This document shows, in pieces, positions 19,589 through 28,085 of a stretch of 33,793 bases of DNA. Below the pieces are notes generated by a model. The model was not told the DNA's origin and ran no database searches. It saw nothing but the letters and a program-made list of their open reading frames with translations. The stretch's first letter is position 1, and every line of letters starts with the position of its first letter. The stretch comes from Fastidiosipila sp. (lineage in GTDB: Bacteria; Bacillota; Clostridia; Saccharofermentanales; DTU023), in NCBI GenBank assembly GCA_012837885.1, contig DUQI01000088.1, positions 1-33,793 on the forward strand, given 5' to 3'. A program made the position numbers and the translations under genes.

Positions 19589-19708
19589 GTGGCGAGTTGG
19601 CTTACCTCATTGAGATAGAGAGAGGATGCCTGACTATGGATTGCGGCATCCACGATGTTTTGCGCATTGGGTAGTCTGGTGATTAGGCGATTGTAAGCTT
19701 TACGATTG

Positions 19709-19934
19709 CTATGGTAATGTCGCTTTGCTTTCTAACGCGGCGATAAGCGCTGACGCTGTCGCTTCGTCTATTTGCTCGTACTGATCCTCATAGCGACCGT
19801 CAGGCCACATATTCAAGCAACACACCGCTTCGCACCCAACCCTTACCGGCGACATATTCATGTTGAATAGCACCGTTAGCTCTAACTATAGTTCCTTTGT
19901 CGTGTTGACTGGTCAGTTTGAAATACTCAATCAT
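19709..19934 (-). pseudogene. Small protein gene copy 2, interrupted by a 2-nt frameshift
   Basis: MIEYFKLTSQHDKGTIVRANGAIQHEYVAGKGWVRSGVLLEY(frameshift)WPDGRYEDQYEQIDEATASALIAALESKATLP*. Relative to copy 1, gaatatatgtggcc became gaatatgtggcc. Confidence 0.7.
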
Positions 19935-20189
19935 TGGCAATACCTTTTTTCGTGCGATTTCGGGTTAATCATGGTGCTAAATTATCATTACAAATCGGAT
20001 CGCTGTAAATCTCGTCGTTAACATGCATTTTTCGCGCAAGCTCATCAGAACAGGATGAAATGCATACACACTATGATGCCTCTTAATGCTCTTGGCATGG
20101 CACAATCAATGTATCGGATCACATTCCGTCAAGTCAATACGTCTTAAAATCTCTACTGTTTTCTTAGATGTATCTAAATTATATCCTGA

Positions 20190-20224
20190 GAAAGAGAAAA
20201 CCCTGCAACATTGCTGTTACAGGG
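20190..20224 (-). terminator. Rho-independent terminator of tRNA-Val
   Basis: Minus strand CCCTGTAACA-GCAA-TGTTGCAGGG 10-bp stem followed by TTTTCTCTTTC. Confidence 0.85.
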
Positions 20225-20229
20225 CTTTG

Positions 20230-20306
20230 TGGTGGGTAGTAGTGGACTCGAACCACCGACCCCCTGCATGTCAAGCAGGTACTCTAACCAACTGAGCTAA
20301 CCACCC
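20230..20306 (-). tRNA. tRNA-Val(GAC), CCA encoded
   Basis: Minus strand GGGTGGTTAGCTCAGTTGGTTAGAGTACCTGCTTGACATGCAGGGGGTCGGTGGTTCGAGTCCACTACTACCCACCA. Cloverleaf pairs; anticodon loop TTGACAT. Confidence 0.95.
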
Positions 20307-20318
20307 GAGGCGGATTAG

Positions 20319-20347
20319 AGATTACCGTAAGAATGATTTGCTGTCAA
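20319..20347 (-). promoter_or_regulatory. Sigma-A type promoter for tRNA-Val
   Basis: Minus strand TTGACA-17 nt (gcaaatcattcttacgg)-TAATCT, ending 12 nt before the tRNA 5' end. Confidence 0.8.
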
Positions 20348-20401
20348 CAGCGATGTTTCAGCGGTGTCATGTTTCGTTTTATCGTGAGTCGAAAGACAAC
20401 G

Positions 20402-20436
20402 ACCGACCCCCTGCGTGTGAAGCAGGTACTCTAACC
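20402..20436 (-). pseudogene. tRNA-Val(CAC) remnant (pseudo-tRNA)
   Basis: 33/35 nt identical to the D-loop end, anticodon arm and variable loop of the adjacent tRNA-Val(GAC). One of the two changes is wobble position 34 (G to C). Flanks no longer form acceptor or T arms. Confidence 0.75.
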
Positions 20437-20530
20437 TTAAAGATACGTCATTTTTGTAATTATCACGGGGTGTGGTTTCTTTTTGCTTTCGCAATTCATG
20501 CTACCCTGAGAGCGGTCAAAGGAGGTTTGT

Positions 20531-22021
20531 ATGCGCCGTTTTATTTTGGCTTTGGATTCCGGTACATCTTCGTGCAGAGCGTTGCTTTTTAACGAGAATG
20601 GCAGCGTGGCAGCGATGGCGCAAAAACCGTTGCGATCCGTTTTTCCGCAGCCGGGTTGGGTTGAACAAGACGCCGATGATATTTGGGCGACGACGCTTAG
20701 TGTGGCGGTCGAGGCGATGAGCCGTATCGGGGCGAAGCCGACAGATATTCACGGCATCGGCATCACCAATCAACGGGAGACGACGCTGCTATGGGATAAG
20801 GCGAGCGGACAGCCGGTGGCGCCGGCGATCGTCTGGCAGTGCCGTCGCACGACGCCGATCGTCGAGCGACTGAAAAAGGAAGGATTTTCCGACTTTCTTA
20901 TTGAGCGGACAGGGCTTGTCCTCGATCCGTATTTTTCTGCGACGAAGATTATGTGGCAGTTCGAACAGTCGCCCTCGCTTTTTGCTGCAGCGAAAAGAGG
21001 AGATATCCTGTTCGGTACGGTCGATGCCTGGCTGATCTACAAACTGACCGGTGGCAAGGTGCATGCGACCGATATCACGAATGCGTCACGTACGCAGCTT
21101 TTCAATATTCACACGCGTACTTGGGATGACGACATACTGCAGACACTTGATATTCCTCGTTCGCTTCTACCCGATGTCGTGCCGAGTGCCTCGATTATCG
21201 GTAAGACCGATCCGTCGCTGTTCGGCGCGGCATTGCCGATCGCTTCTTCGGTCGGTGATCAGCAGGCGGCCCTTATCGGGCACGGCGGCGTCGATACGGG
21301 GGCTGCAAAATGTACGTTCGGCACCGGCTGCTTTCTTCTGATGAACACCGGTTCCGTGGCGGTCAAAAGTCAAAATGGTCTTCTCACCACGATCGCTTAC
21401 GGTCTCAAGGATGACGTGCGTTATGCACTGGAAGGCTCGGTATTTACCGCCGGTCAGGCAATCTCCTGGCTGAAAGACGAACTCGATTTTTTGAAAGATG
21501 AAGCCGACTCGGATGCGGTGTCCCGCTCGGTGTCGGATACGAACGGTGTCTATGTCGTGCCGGCATTTACCGGTCTCGGTGCACCTTACTGGGATCCGTG
21601 CGCGAGCGGCACCATCGTCGGCTTAACGGCCGGCGCCAATAAGGCACATATCGTGCGGGCGACAGTCGAATCGCTCGCCTATCAGGCGATAGACGTCCTG
21701 CAGGCGATGCGCGGCGACAGTGGACTTTCAGTCTCATCCCTGCATGTAGACGGCGGTGCCTCGAAAAACGATCATCTCCTGCAGACACTCGCCGACTTGC
21801 ATAACGATACGGTCGTACGTCCCGCCGATATCGAAGCGACTGCCAAAGGGGCGGCTTTCCTGGCTGGCATCGCGCTCGGAATTTACACGAAGAAGACGCT
21901 GCCGGTCGCCGAGAAGTCAGGCACGACATTTCGTCCATCGCTCGATGAGAAGGCGCGTGCGGAGCGTCTCCACGGCTGGCACAAAGCGGTGCGGGCGGCC
22001 CGTGCATTCGGTGACGATTAA
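20531..22021 (+). CDS. glpK: Glycerol kinase
   Basis: FILALDSGTSSCRALLFNENG, GWVEQDADDIW, GITNQRETTLLWDK, GDQQAALIGHG, TFGTGCFLLMNTG. SD aaaggagg. Confidence 0.97.
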   Translation: MRRFILALDSGTSSCRALLFNENGSVAAMAQKPLRSVFPQPGWVEQDADDIWATTLSVAVEAMSRIGAKPTDIHGIGITNQRETTLLWDKASGQPVAPAIVWQCRRTTPIVERLKKEGFSDFLIERTGLVLDPYFSATKIMWQFEQSPSLFAAAKRGDILFGTVDAWLIYKLTGGKVHATDITNASRTQLFNIHTRTWDDDILQTLDIPRSLLPDVVPSASIIGKTDPSLFGAALPIASSVGDQQAALIGHGGVDTGAAKCTFGTGCFLLMNTGSVAVKSQNGLLTTIAYGLKDDVRYALEGSVFTAGQAISWLKDELDFLKDEADSDAVSRSVSDTNGVYVVPAFTGLGAPYWDPCASGTIVGLTAGANKAHIVRATVESLAYQAIDVLQAMRGDSGLSVSSLHVDGGASKNDHLLQTLADLHNDTVVRPADIEATAKGAAFLAGIALGIYTKKTLPVAEKSGTTFRPSLDEKARAERLHGWHKAVRAARAFGDD

Positions 22022-22644
22022 TGTGCGGACGCTATTACATCGACTACGAGGTCGATCTGATCCTGGGCGAAATTTACGAGTCATTATTTTTGTCGGGTGA
22101 ACTCGATCGATTTCAGTCGTTCAGGGAAGTTTTTCCCGATACGATCGCAGCGACCTTGGTAGAAGACGATAAGAAAGCAATCTCCGTCTCGGCCAAGCGC
22201 TGGGGCGAAAAGCGGGGTAAGTTCTTCGTGATCAACGCGAGGCAGGAGACGATTTTTGAAAAGCCGATGTTTAAGGATGCGATTGAGCGCTATCGTTGTG
22301 TTATTCCGGCATCCGGTTTCTACGAATGGGCTTCGGTCGGTCGACAAAAACAAAAGTACAAGATTTCGAGTCAGAGATCCGAGCCGATCTATATGGCAGG
22401 CCTCTATTTACCGAAACAAGAAAACGATCACTATGTGATCATAACGACGGCGTCGGAAGGCGACATGAGTTTCATCCACCATCGCTCCCCGATCTTGCTT
22501 TCGGCTGATGAGTATCCGGAATATTTGTCCTCGTTATCGTTCGCGCGCCAAAGACTTGCGAAGCCGAATGAGCCGCTTAGCATTATCCCCGATGCCGGCG
22601 ACGAGCCGGTGCAACTTAGTTTTCTCGATCTAGGGCTGCAATAA
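22021..22644 (+). CDS. SRAP-domain protein (YedK/HMCES family)
   Basis: MCGRYYI with catalytic Cys2, NARQETI, RCVIPASGFYEW, FIHHRSPILL. TAATG overlap with glpK. Confidence 0.93.
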   Translation: MCGRYYIDYEVDLILGEIYESLFLSGELDRFQSFREVFPDTIAATLVEDDKKAISVSAKRWGEKRGKFFVINARQETIFEKPMFKDAIERYRCVIPASGFYEWASVGRQKQKYKISSQRSEPIYMAGLYLPKQENDHYVIITTASEGDMSFIHHRSPILLSADEYPEYLSSLSFARQRLAKPNEPLSIIPDAGDEPVQLSFLDLGLQ

Positions 22645-23776
22645 GCGCGGCCGGATTATCGACGAATGTCGGCTCTGAGTCGACAGCCCGCATTATCTCA
22701 TGCAACCGCTGATCGCCGGTCGGCGCTAAAAAGGTGAGGGCGACTCCCTTTTTTCTGGCGCGTCCGGTGCGACCGATGCGATGCAGGTAGTTTTCATTTT
22801 CAGTCGGCAGGTCATAGTTGACGACGAGATCAATATCGTCGATGTCGAGACCTCTGGCCGCGATGTCAGTTGCCACTAAGACGGGAAGGTTGCCTTTTCT
22901 AAAGCGGCTTAATACGCGTTCTCTCTGGTTTTGTCGGATGTCGCCATGGATCTCATCGACGCCGATTTTTTTAGCCTTGAGTTTCGATACGACCATCGAT
23001 GCCGACTGTCTCATATTGACGAAGATCATGGTGCGATCGAACACGCCGGCAGAGAAGAGCTCTGTCAAGGCATCGATTCTCTCGGCGCCGTTGGCCCGCA
23101 TGACAAACTCGGAGATATCCGGCTTATCGATACCTTCTTCCGGTACCAGAATCTCGACCGGTTCTCTCTGGTACAGATAAGAGATATCCATGACGGAGCG
23201 CGAGAGCGTCGCAGAGAACATCGCAATCTGGCTGACACGTCGCATTTTATCGAGGATGAAACGGACGTCTCTGACAAAGCCCATATCGACCATGCGGTCG
23301 GCTTCATCCAAAATGCACATCTCTACGAGATCGAGGCGCAACGCGCGGCGTTTCAGCATATCGATCAGGCGGCCGGGAGTCGCGACCACAATCTGTGGTT
23401 TCCGTTTCAATGCTTCCATCTGGCGGCGAATCGACTGACCGCCGTACACGACGACCGTCTCGAGCCATGGGCGGTTGTAAGTGAGGCTTTTTAAATCATC
23501 GGCGATTTGAATCGCAAGCTCTCTCGTCGGTGCCAAAATGACCGCCTGTAGCTCACGTCTATTCTTCTCAATATGTTCGACGATCGGGATGCCGAAAGCG
23601 AGAGTCTTACCGGTACCGGTCGGCGCTCGGGCAATGATATCGTGCCAGCCGAGCATCGGTACGATCGTTCTTTGTTGAACCGAGGTCGGCGTAATAATCT
23701 TAATCTGGTCGAGGGCTTCGAGCGTCTCACTCGAAAGCCCCATTTTCTGAAATGAATCGATGGGTGTGCTTAACAA
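22616..23776 (-). CDS. DEAD-box ATP-dependent RNA helicase
   Basis: Q-motif region, ARAPTGTGKT, APTRELA, LDEADRMVDMGF, FSATLS, HRIGRTGRA. Confidence 0.97.
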   Translation of the reverse strand: MLSTPIDSFQKMGLSSETLEALDQIKIITPTSVQQRTIVPMLGWHDIIARAPTGTGKTLAFGIPIVEHIEKNRRELQAVILAPTRELAIQIADDLKSLTYNRPWLETVVVYGGQSIRRQMEALKRKPQIVVATPGRLIDMLKRRALRLDLVEMCILDEADRMVDMGFVRDVRFILDKMRRVSQIAMFSATLSRSVMDISYLYQREPVEILVPEEGIDKPDISEFVMRANGAERIDALTELFSAGVFDRTMIFVNMRQSASMVVSKLKAKKIGVDEIHGDIRQNQRERVLSRFRKGNLPVLVATDIAARGLDIDDIDLVVNYDLPTENENYLHRIGRTGRARKKGVALTFLAPTGDQRLHEIMRAVDSEPTFVDNPAALIAALDREN

Positions 23777-23916
23777 ATTAACCTCCGTTTTCTCCTGACA
23801 ATTGTATCATGCCGGAGCTGTTTGTCAGTGCTGCGTCTTGGGCCGTAGATAAAGCTAATACAGACGTTACTGGTGTATTCCGATTAAAGAGCATAGAATA
23901 GGCAAAGGAGGGCAGC

Positions 23917-24483
23917 ATGGCAGATTTCAATGAAGCAAAGACGGCGCTCGAAGCGTATCGTTTTTTTGACATCAAAGACGGCAAAGAGAAGGGGGATCGT
24001 TTGCTCGAGCCGTGGATTTTACTTCTGACGATAGGGCGTGCCGGCATCTCCGGCCGACGTCTGAAACGCTTTGAAAAACAGCTCGCACAGTTTTTTGCTC
24101 GTAAAGAGATTAGCGAGGCTGTGGCCATGGCCGGCCCGGAATCGGAGCGCCTGCTCTACGAGCAGCTTCTCGACTCGGCGCGCAATTATCTTCGCATCAC
24201 CGTCGCGGATCCAGGCTACAACAGCAGTCTTTTCGGCCTGATCAAGTTGAAAGACGAAGATCGCGAAAGAAAACTGGCAGCCGATGTACACAAGTTTATG
24301 CAAGGCCCGCTGCTCATGCTCGATGAGAGCCCGTACCGCGCCGTGATGATGCGGGCGCTGCACCGCGCTTTTCTTGAATCGCAAGAAGACGGTCAGGAAT
24401 GGTTCGACGGCTGGCGTGAGTCTTTGGACTTAGAACACCGGACCAAGCTCGACAGTATCTTACAATCGCCAGAAGCCGATTAA
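23917..24483 (+). CDS. Hypothetical soluble protein, 188 aa
   Basis: ORF with SD aaaggagg before ATG 23917. No family recognised. Confidence 0.75.
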   Translation: MADFNEAKTALEAYRFFDIKDGKEKGDRLLEPWILLLTIGRAGISGRRLKRFEKQLAQFFARKEISEAVAMAGPESERLLYEQLLDSARNYLRITVADPGYNSSLFGLIKLKDEDRERKLAADVHKFMQGPLLMLDESPYRAVMMRALHRAFLESQEDGQEWFDGWRESLDLEHRTKLDSILQSPEAD

Positions 24484-24767
24484 GCCCTGTCTCTGATCCG
24501 CATGATCTTGCCGGTACATTCGTGAAGCATCTCCGGATGATACCCGAGGGTATAGATGATGCGGTGAGTTTTGGATATATTCCGGAAAGCCTGACTGTTT
24601 TCCACACAGGAGACGTAAGCCGGCGAATAGCCGGTCAGGCGTGCCACGTAAGTCTGTGTGCAACCGAGTCTTTTTCGGAGAAAACGGATGAAGTAACTGA
24701 AGAAGGCTTCCGACTGTTCCAGACTCGGCACGTTGATAGGTTGATGTCTAGTTTTTCTCGATTTCAA
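24480..24767 (-). CDS. XRE-like helix-turn-helix protein, ~95 aa
   Basis: LRKRLGCTQTYVARLTGYSPAYVSCVENSQAFRNISKTHRIIYTLGY. Likely TTG start at 24767 after agggggtgatcgg. The track's longer ORF runs into noncoding-looking sequence. Confidence 0.65.
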   Translation of the reverse strand: MKSRKTRHQPINVPSLEQSEAFFSYFIRFLRKRLGCTQTYVARLTGYSPAYVSCVENSQAFRNISKTHRIIYTLGYHPEMLHECTGKIMRIRDRA

Positions 24768-24919
24768 CCGATCACCCCCTACGAGCCTGCTCTGACAACG
24801 AGCAGCGAGATGCATCAATTTTACTAAAACTTCGCTTGGTCGACAAAAGAGAGTTGACAACGAGTCGGCCAACCGTCGACAAAAACGGACAAGAATAGAC
24901 AAAAGGATGGTTTTTTGCC

Positions 24920-26221
24920 ATAGCAGAATTATTTGACAACGTAGCACAGGAAAAAGAAAAAGCGCTGCTCATCGGGCTCGATACGGGTGAAGCGACGGGA
25001 CTTGCCGAGCGGTCGCTTATAGAACTGAAAGAACTCGTGGAAAACTGTGGGGCCGAGGTGGTCGGGCAGCTTACTCAGGTTCGAGCCAAACCGGATACGA
25101 CGACCTGGATCGGCAGCGGGAAACTGGAAGAAGCGATCGAACTCGCTTCGGAGTTGGGCGCGACGCTTCTCGTATTAGATGATGAGTTATCGCCGAGACA
25201 GTTAAGAAACATTTCAGCCGCCACCGATTTGAAAGTGCTCGATCGTACGGCGATTATCCTCGATATATTTGCGCAGAGAGCCGTATCGGAAGCCGGTAAG
25301 ATTCAGGTGGAACTGGCCCAACTCCGGTATCGGTTGACGCAACTCACGGGACATGGCGTGGCCCTGTCGCGGCTTGGCGGCGGTATTGGTACGAGAGGGC
25401 CTGGTGAGACAAAACTCGAGTCGGATCGACGCCATATCATGCGGCGCATTTCAACGTTGAATCGGCGCTTGAAAGATCTGGCCGGTCGGCGTGCCGTTTT
25501 CCGTGATAACCGAAAGAAACAGAACGTTCAGGTGGTGGCGGTCGTCGGTTACACAAACGCCGGTAAATCGACCTTGATCAATGCGCTCGCCGGAAGTGAC
25601 ATCGCGGCGGCAGACCAACTGTTTATGACACTCGATCCGACGGTAAGGAAACTGGAAGGGGACGGATTGGATATCGTCCTGGTCGATACGGTCGGTTTCA
25701 TCCGTAATATGCCGCGTCATCTGGCCGAAGCGTTCAGTGCGACCTTGGAAGAAGTTACGGCGGCTGATTATCTGGTGATCGTCATCGACGCCTCCGATCC
25801 CGACGCATCCGACCAGCTGGACGTCGTCTTCGAACAACTGGAAAGGCTCGAAGCGACGGCGAAACCGACCTTACTGGCGATAAACAAGGTCGACTTAGCG
25901 ACAGCCGACCAAGTTAATAACGTAAGGGTGTCAGGATGTAAGCGTGTCGATGATTGTCTTGAAATCTCCGCGACCCGTAATCTAGGACTTGACACACTGC
26001 GTGCTTTCTTGCTTGACTGGCCGAAAACGACCCGCGTGCCGGTGTCGTTAACACTCGACTACACGGACGCCGGATTGGTCAATCATCTCCAGACCTACGG
26101 CGATGTGGAATCCGTCGAATATGAAGCATCCGGTGTAAAGCTTCGCGGCACCATCGACCCGCGTCATCTGGCGCCGTTCTTACCTCACTTAAAAAAGGAA
26201 AATGAAGACCATGAACGTTAA
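24920..26221 (+). CDS. hflX: GTPase HflX; 5' end uncertain
   Basis: GGGIGTRGPGETKLESDRR, VGYTNAGKSTLINAL, DTVGFIRNMP. In-frame HflX-like N-terminus (KALLIGLDTGEATGLAERSLIELKELVENCGAEVVGQLTQVRAKPDTTTWIGSGK) extends upstream of the track start 25037, but no ATG/GTG/TTG is in frame there. Confidence 0.93.
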   Translation: MAELFDNVAQEKEKALLIGLDTGEATGLAERSLIELKELVENCGAEVVGQLTQVRAKPDTTTWIGSGKLEEAIELASELGATLLVLDDELSPRQLRNISAATDLKVLDRTAIILDIFAQRAVSEAGKIQVELAQLRYRLTQLTGHGVALSRLGGGIGTRGPGETKLESDRRHIMRRISTLNRRLKDLAGRRAVFRDNRKKQNVQVVAVVGYTNAGKSTLINALAGSDIAAADQLFMTLDPTVRKLEGDGLDIVLVDTVGFIRNMPRHLAEAFSATLEEVTAADYLVIVIDASDPDASDQLDVVFEQLERLEATAKPTLLAINKVDLATADQVNNVRVSGCKRVDDCLEISATRNLGLDTLRAFLLDWPKTTRVPVSLTLDYTDAGLVNHLQTYGDVESVEYEASGVKLRGTIDPRHLAPFLPHLKKENEDHER

Positions 26222-28085
26222 AACGGGAAAAACCTATTATGAAGCAGAGAAGATCGAGAGTCTGATCGATCTGCTCGACCGCTCGCATCGACTCTATGCG
26301 GACGAGCCTTTCGTCATGTATCGGGAAGTTGCCAATGAAGACACGATTGTCAAAACATACGGCGACCTTCATACAGATGTAGATCGTCTGAAACAAGGAC
26401 TAGCCGCCAACGGCAAGCAAGGATCCCGTATCGCCGTCATCGGCGAAAACAGCTACACCTGGATGCTCGCTTATCTGGCGGCGATGAACGGCGATTCGCT
26501 GATCGTACCGCTCGACCGCTTGCTTCGCATGGATGAAGTAAAAGTATTACTACAGCGGGCGGAAGTCGACACCTTGTTTTATGACGCCGCGTTTCAGACG
26601 GAGTTGGAACGCGTGTTGCCGGAACTTCCTCACTTGACACTCGCCGTGCCGATGCTGGTAAAACGTGCGGCAAAAGCCGAGCGCGAGAGAGTCGGAGAGC
26701 TTTTGACTTCCGGTGAGACGCCGCATAACGTGTCTTTTATGTCCTTTGATGCACTGCTTACGGCTGGTGATAGGGTGATTGAGAATCAGGAACGCTTCTC
26801 TTTTGCTCCGCTCGATAAGGAAGCGTCACGCGCCCTGCTGTTTACGTCCGGCACGACGTCTACGTCAAAAGGCGTGTTACTCAGCCACAAAAATCTTGCC
26901 GCCGACGTGATGGCGCTTGCCGGTGTCATCAGGTTTGAGCAGGGCTTTCGCTCACTATCCGTACTGCCGTTGCATCATACGTTTGAAAACACGTGCGGCT
27001 TTTTGACGGTGATGTATTTCGGCGGCGTCGTCTGTATCGCCGACGGTCTCAGACACGTCCAAAAGAATCTGCTCGAGTACAAAGTCGACATGCTGATCGG
27101 TGTACCGGCACTCTTTGACAACTTCTATCAAAAGATTCAGCAAGTGCTCGTGAAAAAGAAGAAGACCAGGCTCGTCGGTATCATGCGGGTCGTGACGCGC
27201 GGTTTGAGAAAAATCGGTATCGATCTGCGGCGTAAAGTGTTCTCCGAGATCTTGGAATCACTCGGCGGAAACCTCGCCACAGGTATCTCCGGCGCGGCCG
27301 CTCTCGATCCGGAAGTGATTCGCTTTTTCGATGACATAGGTGTGCGCATCGTGCAGGGATACGGGCTGACTGAGACCTCCCCCGTCGCGGCCGGCTGTAA
27401 TGATTTCGTGTTCGTGGCCGGTTCCGTCGGTCATCCGCTGGCCGGTATCGAGCTCGCGATCGACAGCGAAAACCCGCATGAACCGGGTGAGATCCTGATT
27501 CGCGGACCGATCGTCATGAACGGTTATTACCGGGATGAAACAGCGACGAAGGAAGCGATCGACAAAGACGGATGGCTTCATACCGGTGACCTCGGTATGT
27601 TTGACAAGCGTGGTGTCTTGACGATCACGGGGCGTCTGAAATCACTGATCGTGCTCGAAAGCGGTAAGAAAATCTTCCCGGAAGAACTTGAGGCGCTCCT
27701 CAACCAGCATGAGTACGTGAAGGATTCACTCGTCTACGCTCAGGCCGACGAACGCGGCGATGTCGTCGTTTCAGCCAAGATTATTCTTGATAAGGATGCC
27801 GTCGGCGATGAAGAGCAAAGTAAAATCAGTGAATGGCTGGCAGGCTTCATTAAGGATGTAAACCGTTCTTTACCGCAGTTTAAGAACGTCAAATCGTACT
27901 TTTACAGTTTCCAGGATATGGTGCGCACGACGACGCTCAAGGTGAAACGCAATGTCGAGATCAGCGGGCTATCCGAACTAGTTGCCAACCATAAACTGAA
28001 CTGGCGCCAGTTGATCGGTAAGAATATCGATGAATTAAGTCAGAAAAAAGACGACGATCATTCGGACGCATCAGGCAGTCCCTGA
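26211..28085 (+). CDS. AMP-dependent acyl-CoA synthetase (long-chain fatty acid-CoA ligase-like)
   Basis: LLFTSGTTSTSKGVLLSHKNL, GYGLTETSPVAAG, GWLHTGDLG, ITGRLKSLIVLESGKKIFPEELE. ATG 26211 has better SD spacing than ATG 26202. Confidence 0.95.
   Translation: MNVKTGKTYYEAEKIESLIDLLDRSHRLYADEPFVMYREVANEDTIVKTYGDLHTDVDRLKQGLAANGKQGSRIAVIGENSYTWMLAYLAAMNGDSLIVPLDRLLRMDEVKVLLQRAEVDTLFYDAAFQTELERVLPELPHLTLAVPMLVKRAAKAERERVGELLTSGETPHNVSFMSFDALLTAGDRVIENQERFSFAPLDKEASRALLFTSGTTSTSKGVLLSHKNLAADVMALAGVIRFEQGFRSLSVLPLHHTFENTCGFLTVMYFGGVVCIADGLRHVQKNLLEYKVDMLIGVPALFDNFYQKIQQVLVKKKKTRLVGIMRVVTRGLRKIGIDLRRKVFSEILESLGGNLATGISGAAALDPEVIRFFDDIGVRIVQGYGLTETSPVAAGCNDFVFVAGSVGHPLAGIELAIDSENPHEPGEILIRGPIVMNGYYRDETATKEAIDKDGWLHTGDLGMFDKRGVLTITGRLKSLIVLESGKKIFPEELEALLNQHEYVKDSLVYAQADERGDVVVSAKIILDKDAVGDEEQSKISEWLAGFIKDVNRSLPQFKNVKSYFYSFQDMVRTTTLKVKRNVEISGLSELVANHKLNWRQLIGKNIDELSQKKDDDHSDASGSP

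Noticed and set aside
20086-20592. Plus-strand ORFs 20086..20295 and 20338..20592
   Set aside because: They run across the antisense of tRNA-Val and its pseudogene copy and into glpK; no coding features.
24768-24947. N-terminal 60 residues of the HTH ORF in the track
   Set aside because: This part overlaps the repeat-rich intergenic region and the hflX 5' end. A TTG start with SD at 24767 gives a normal XRE-sized protein.
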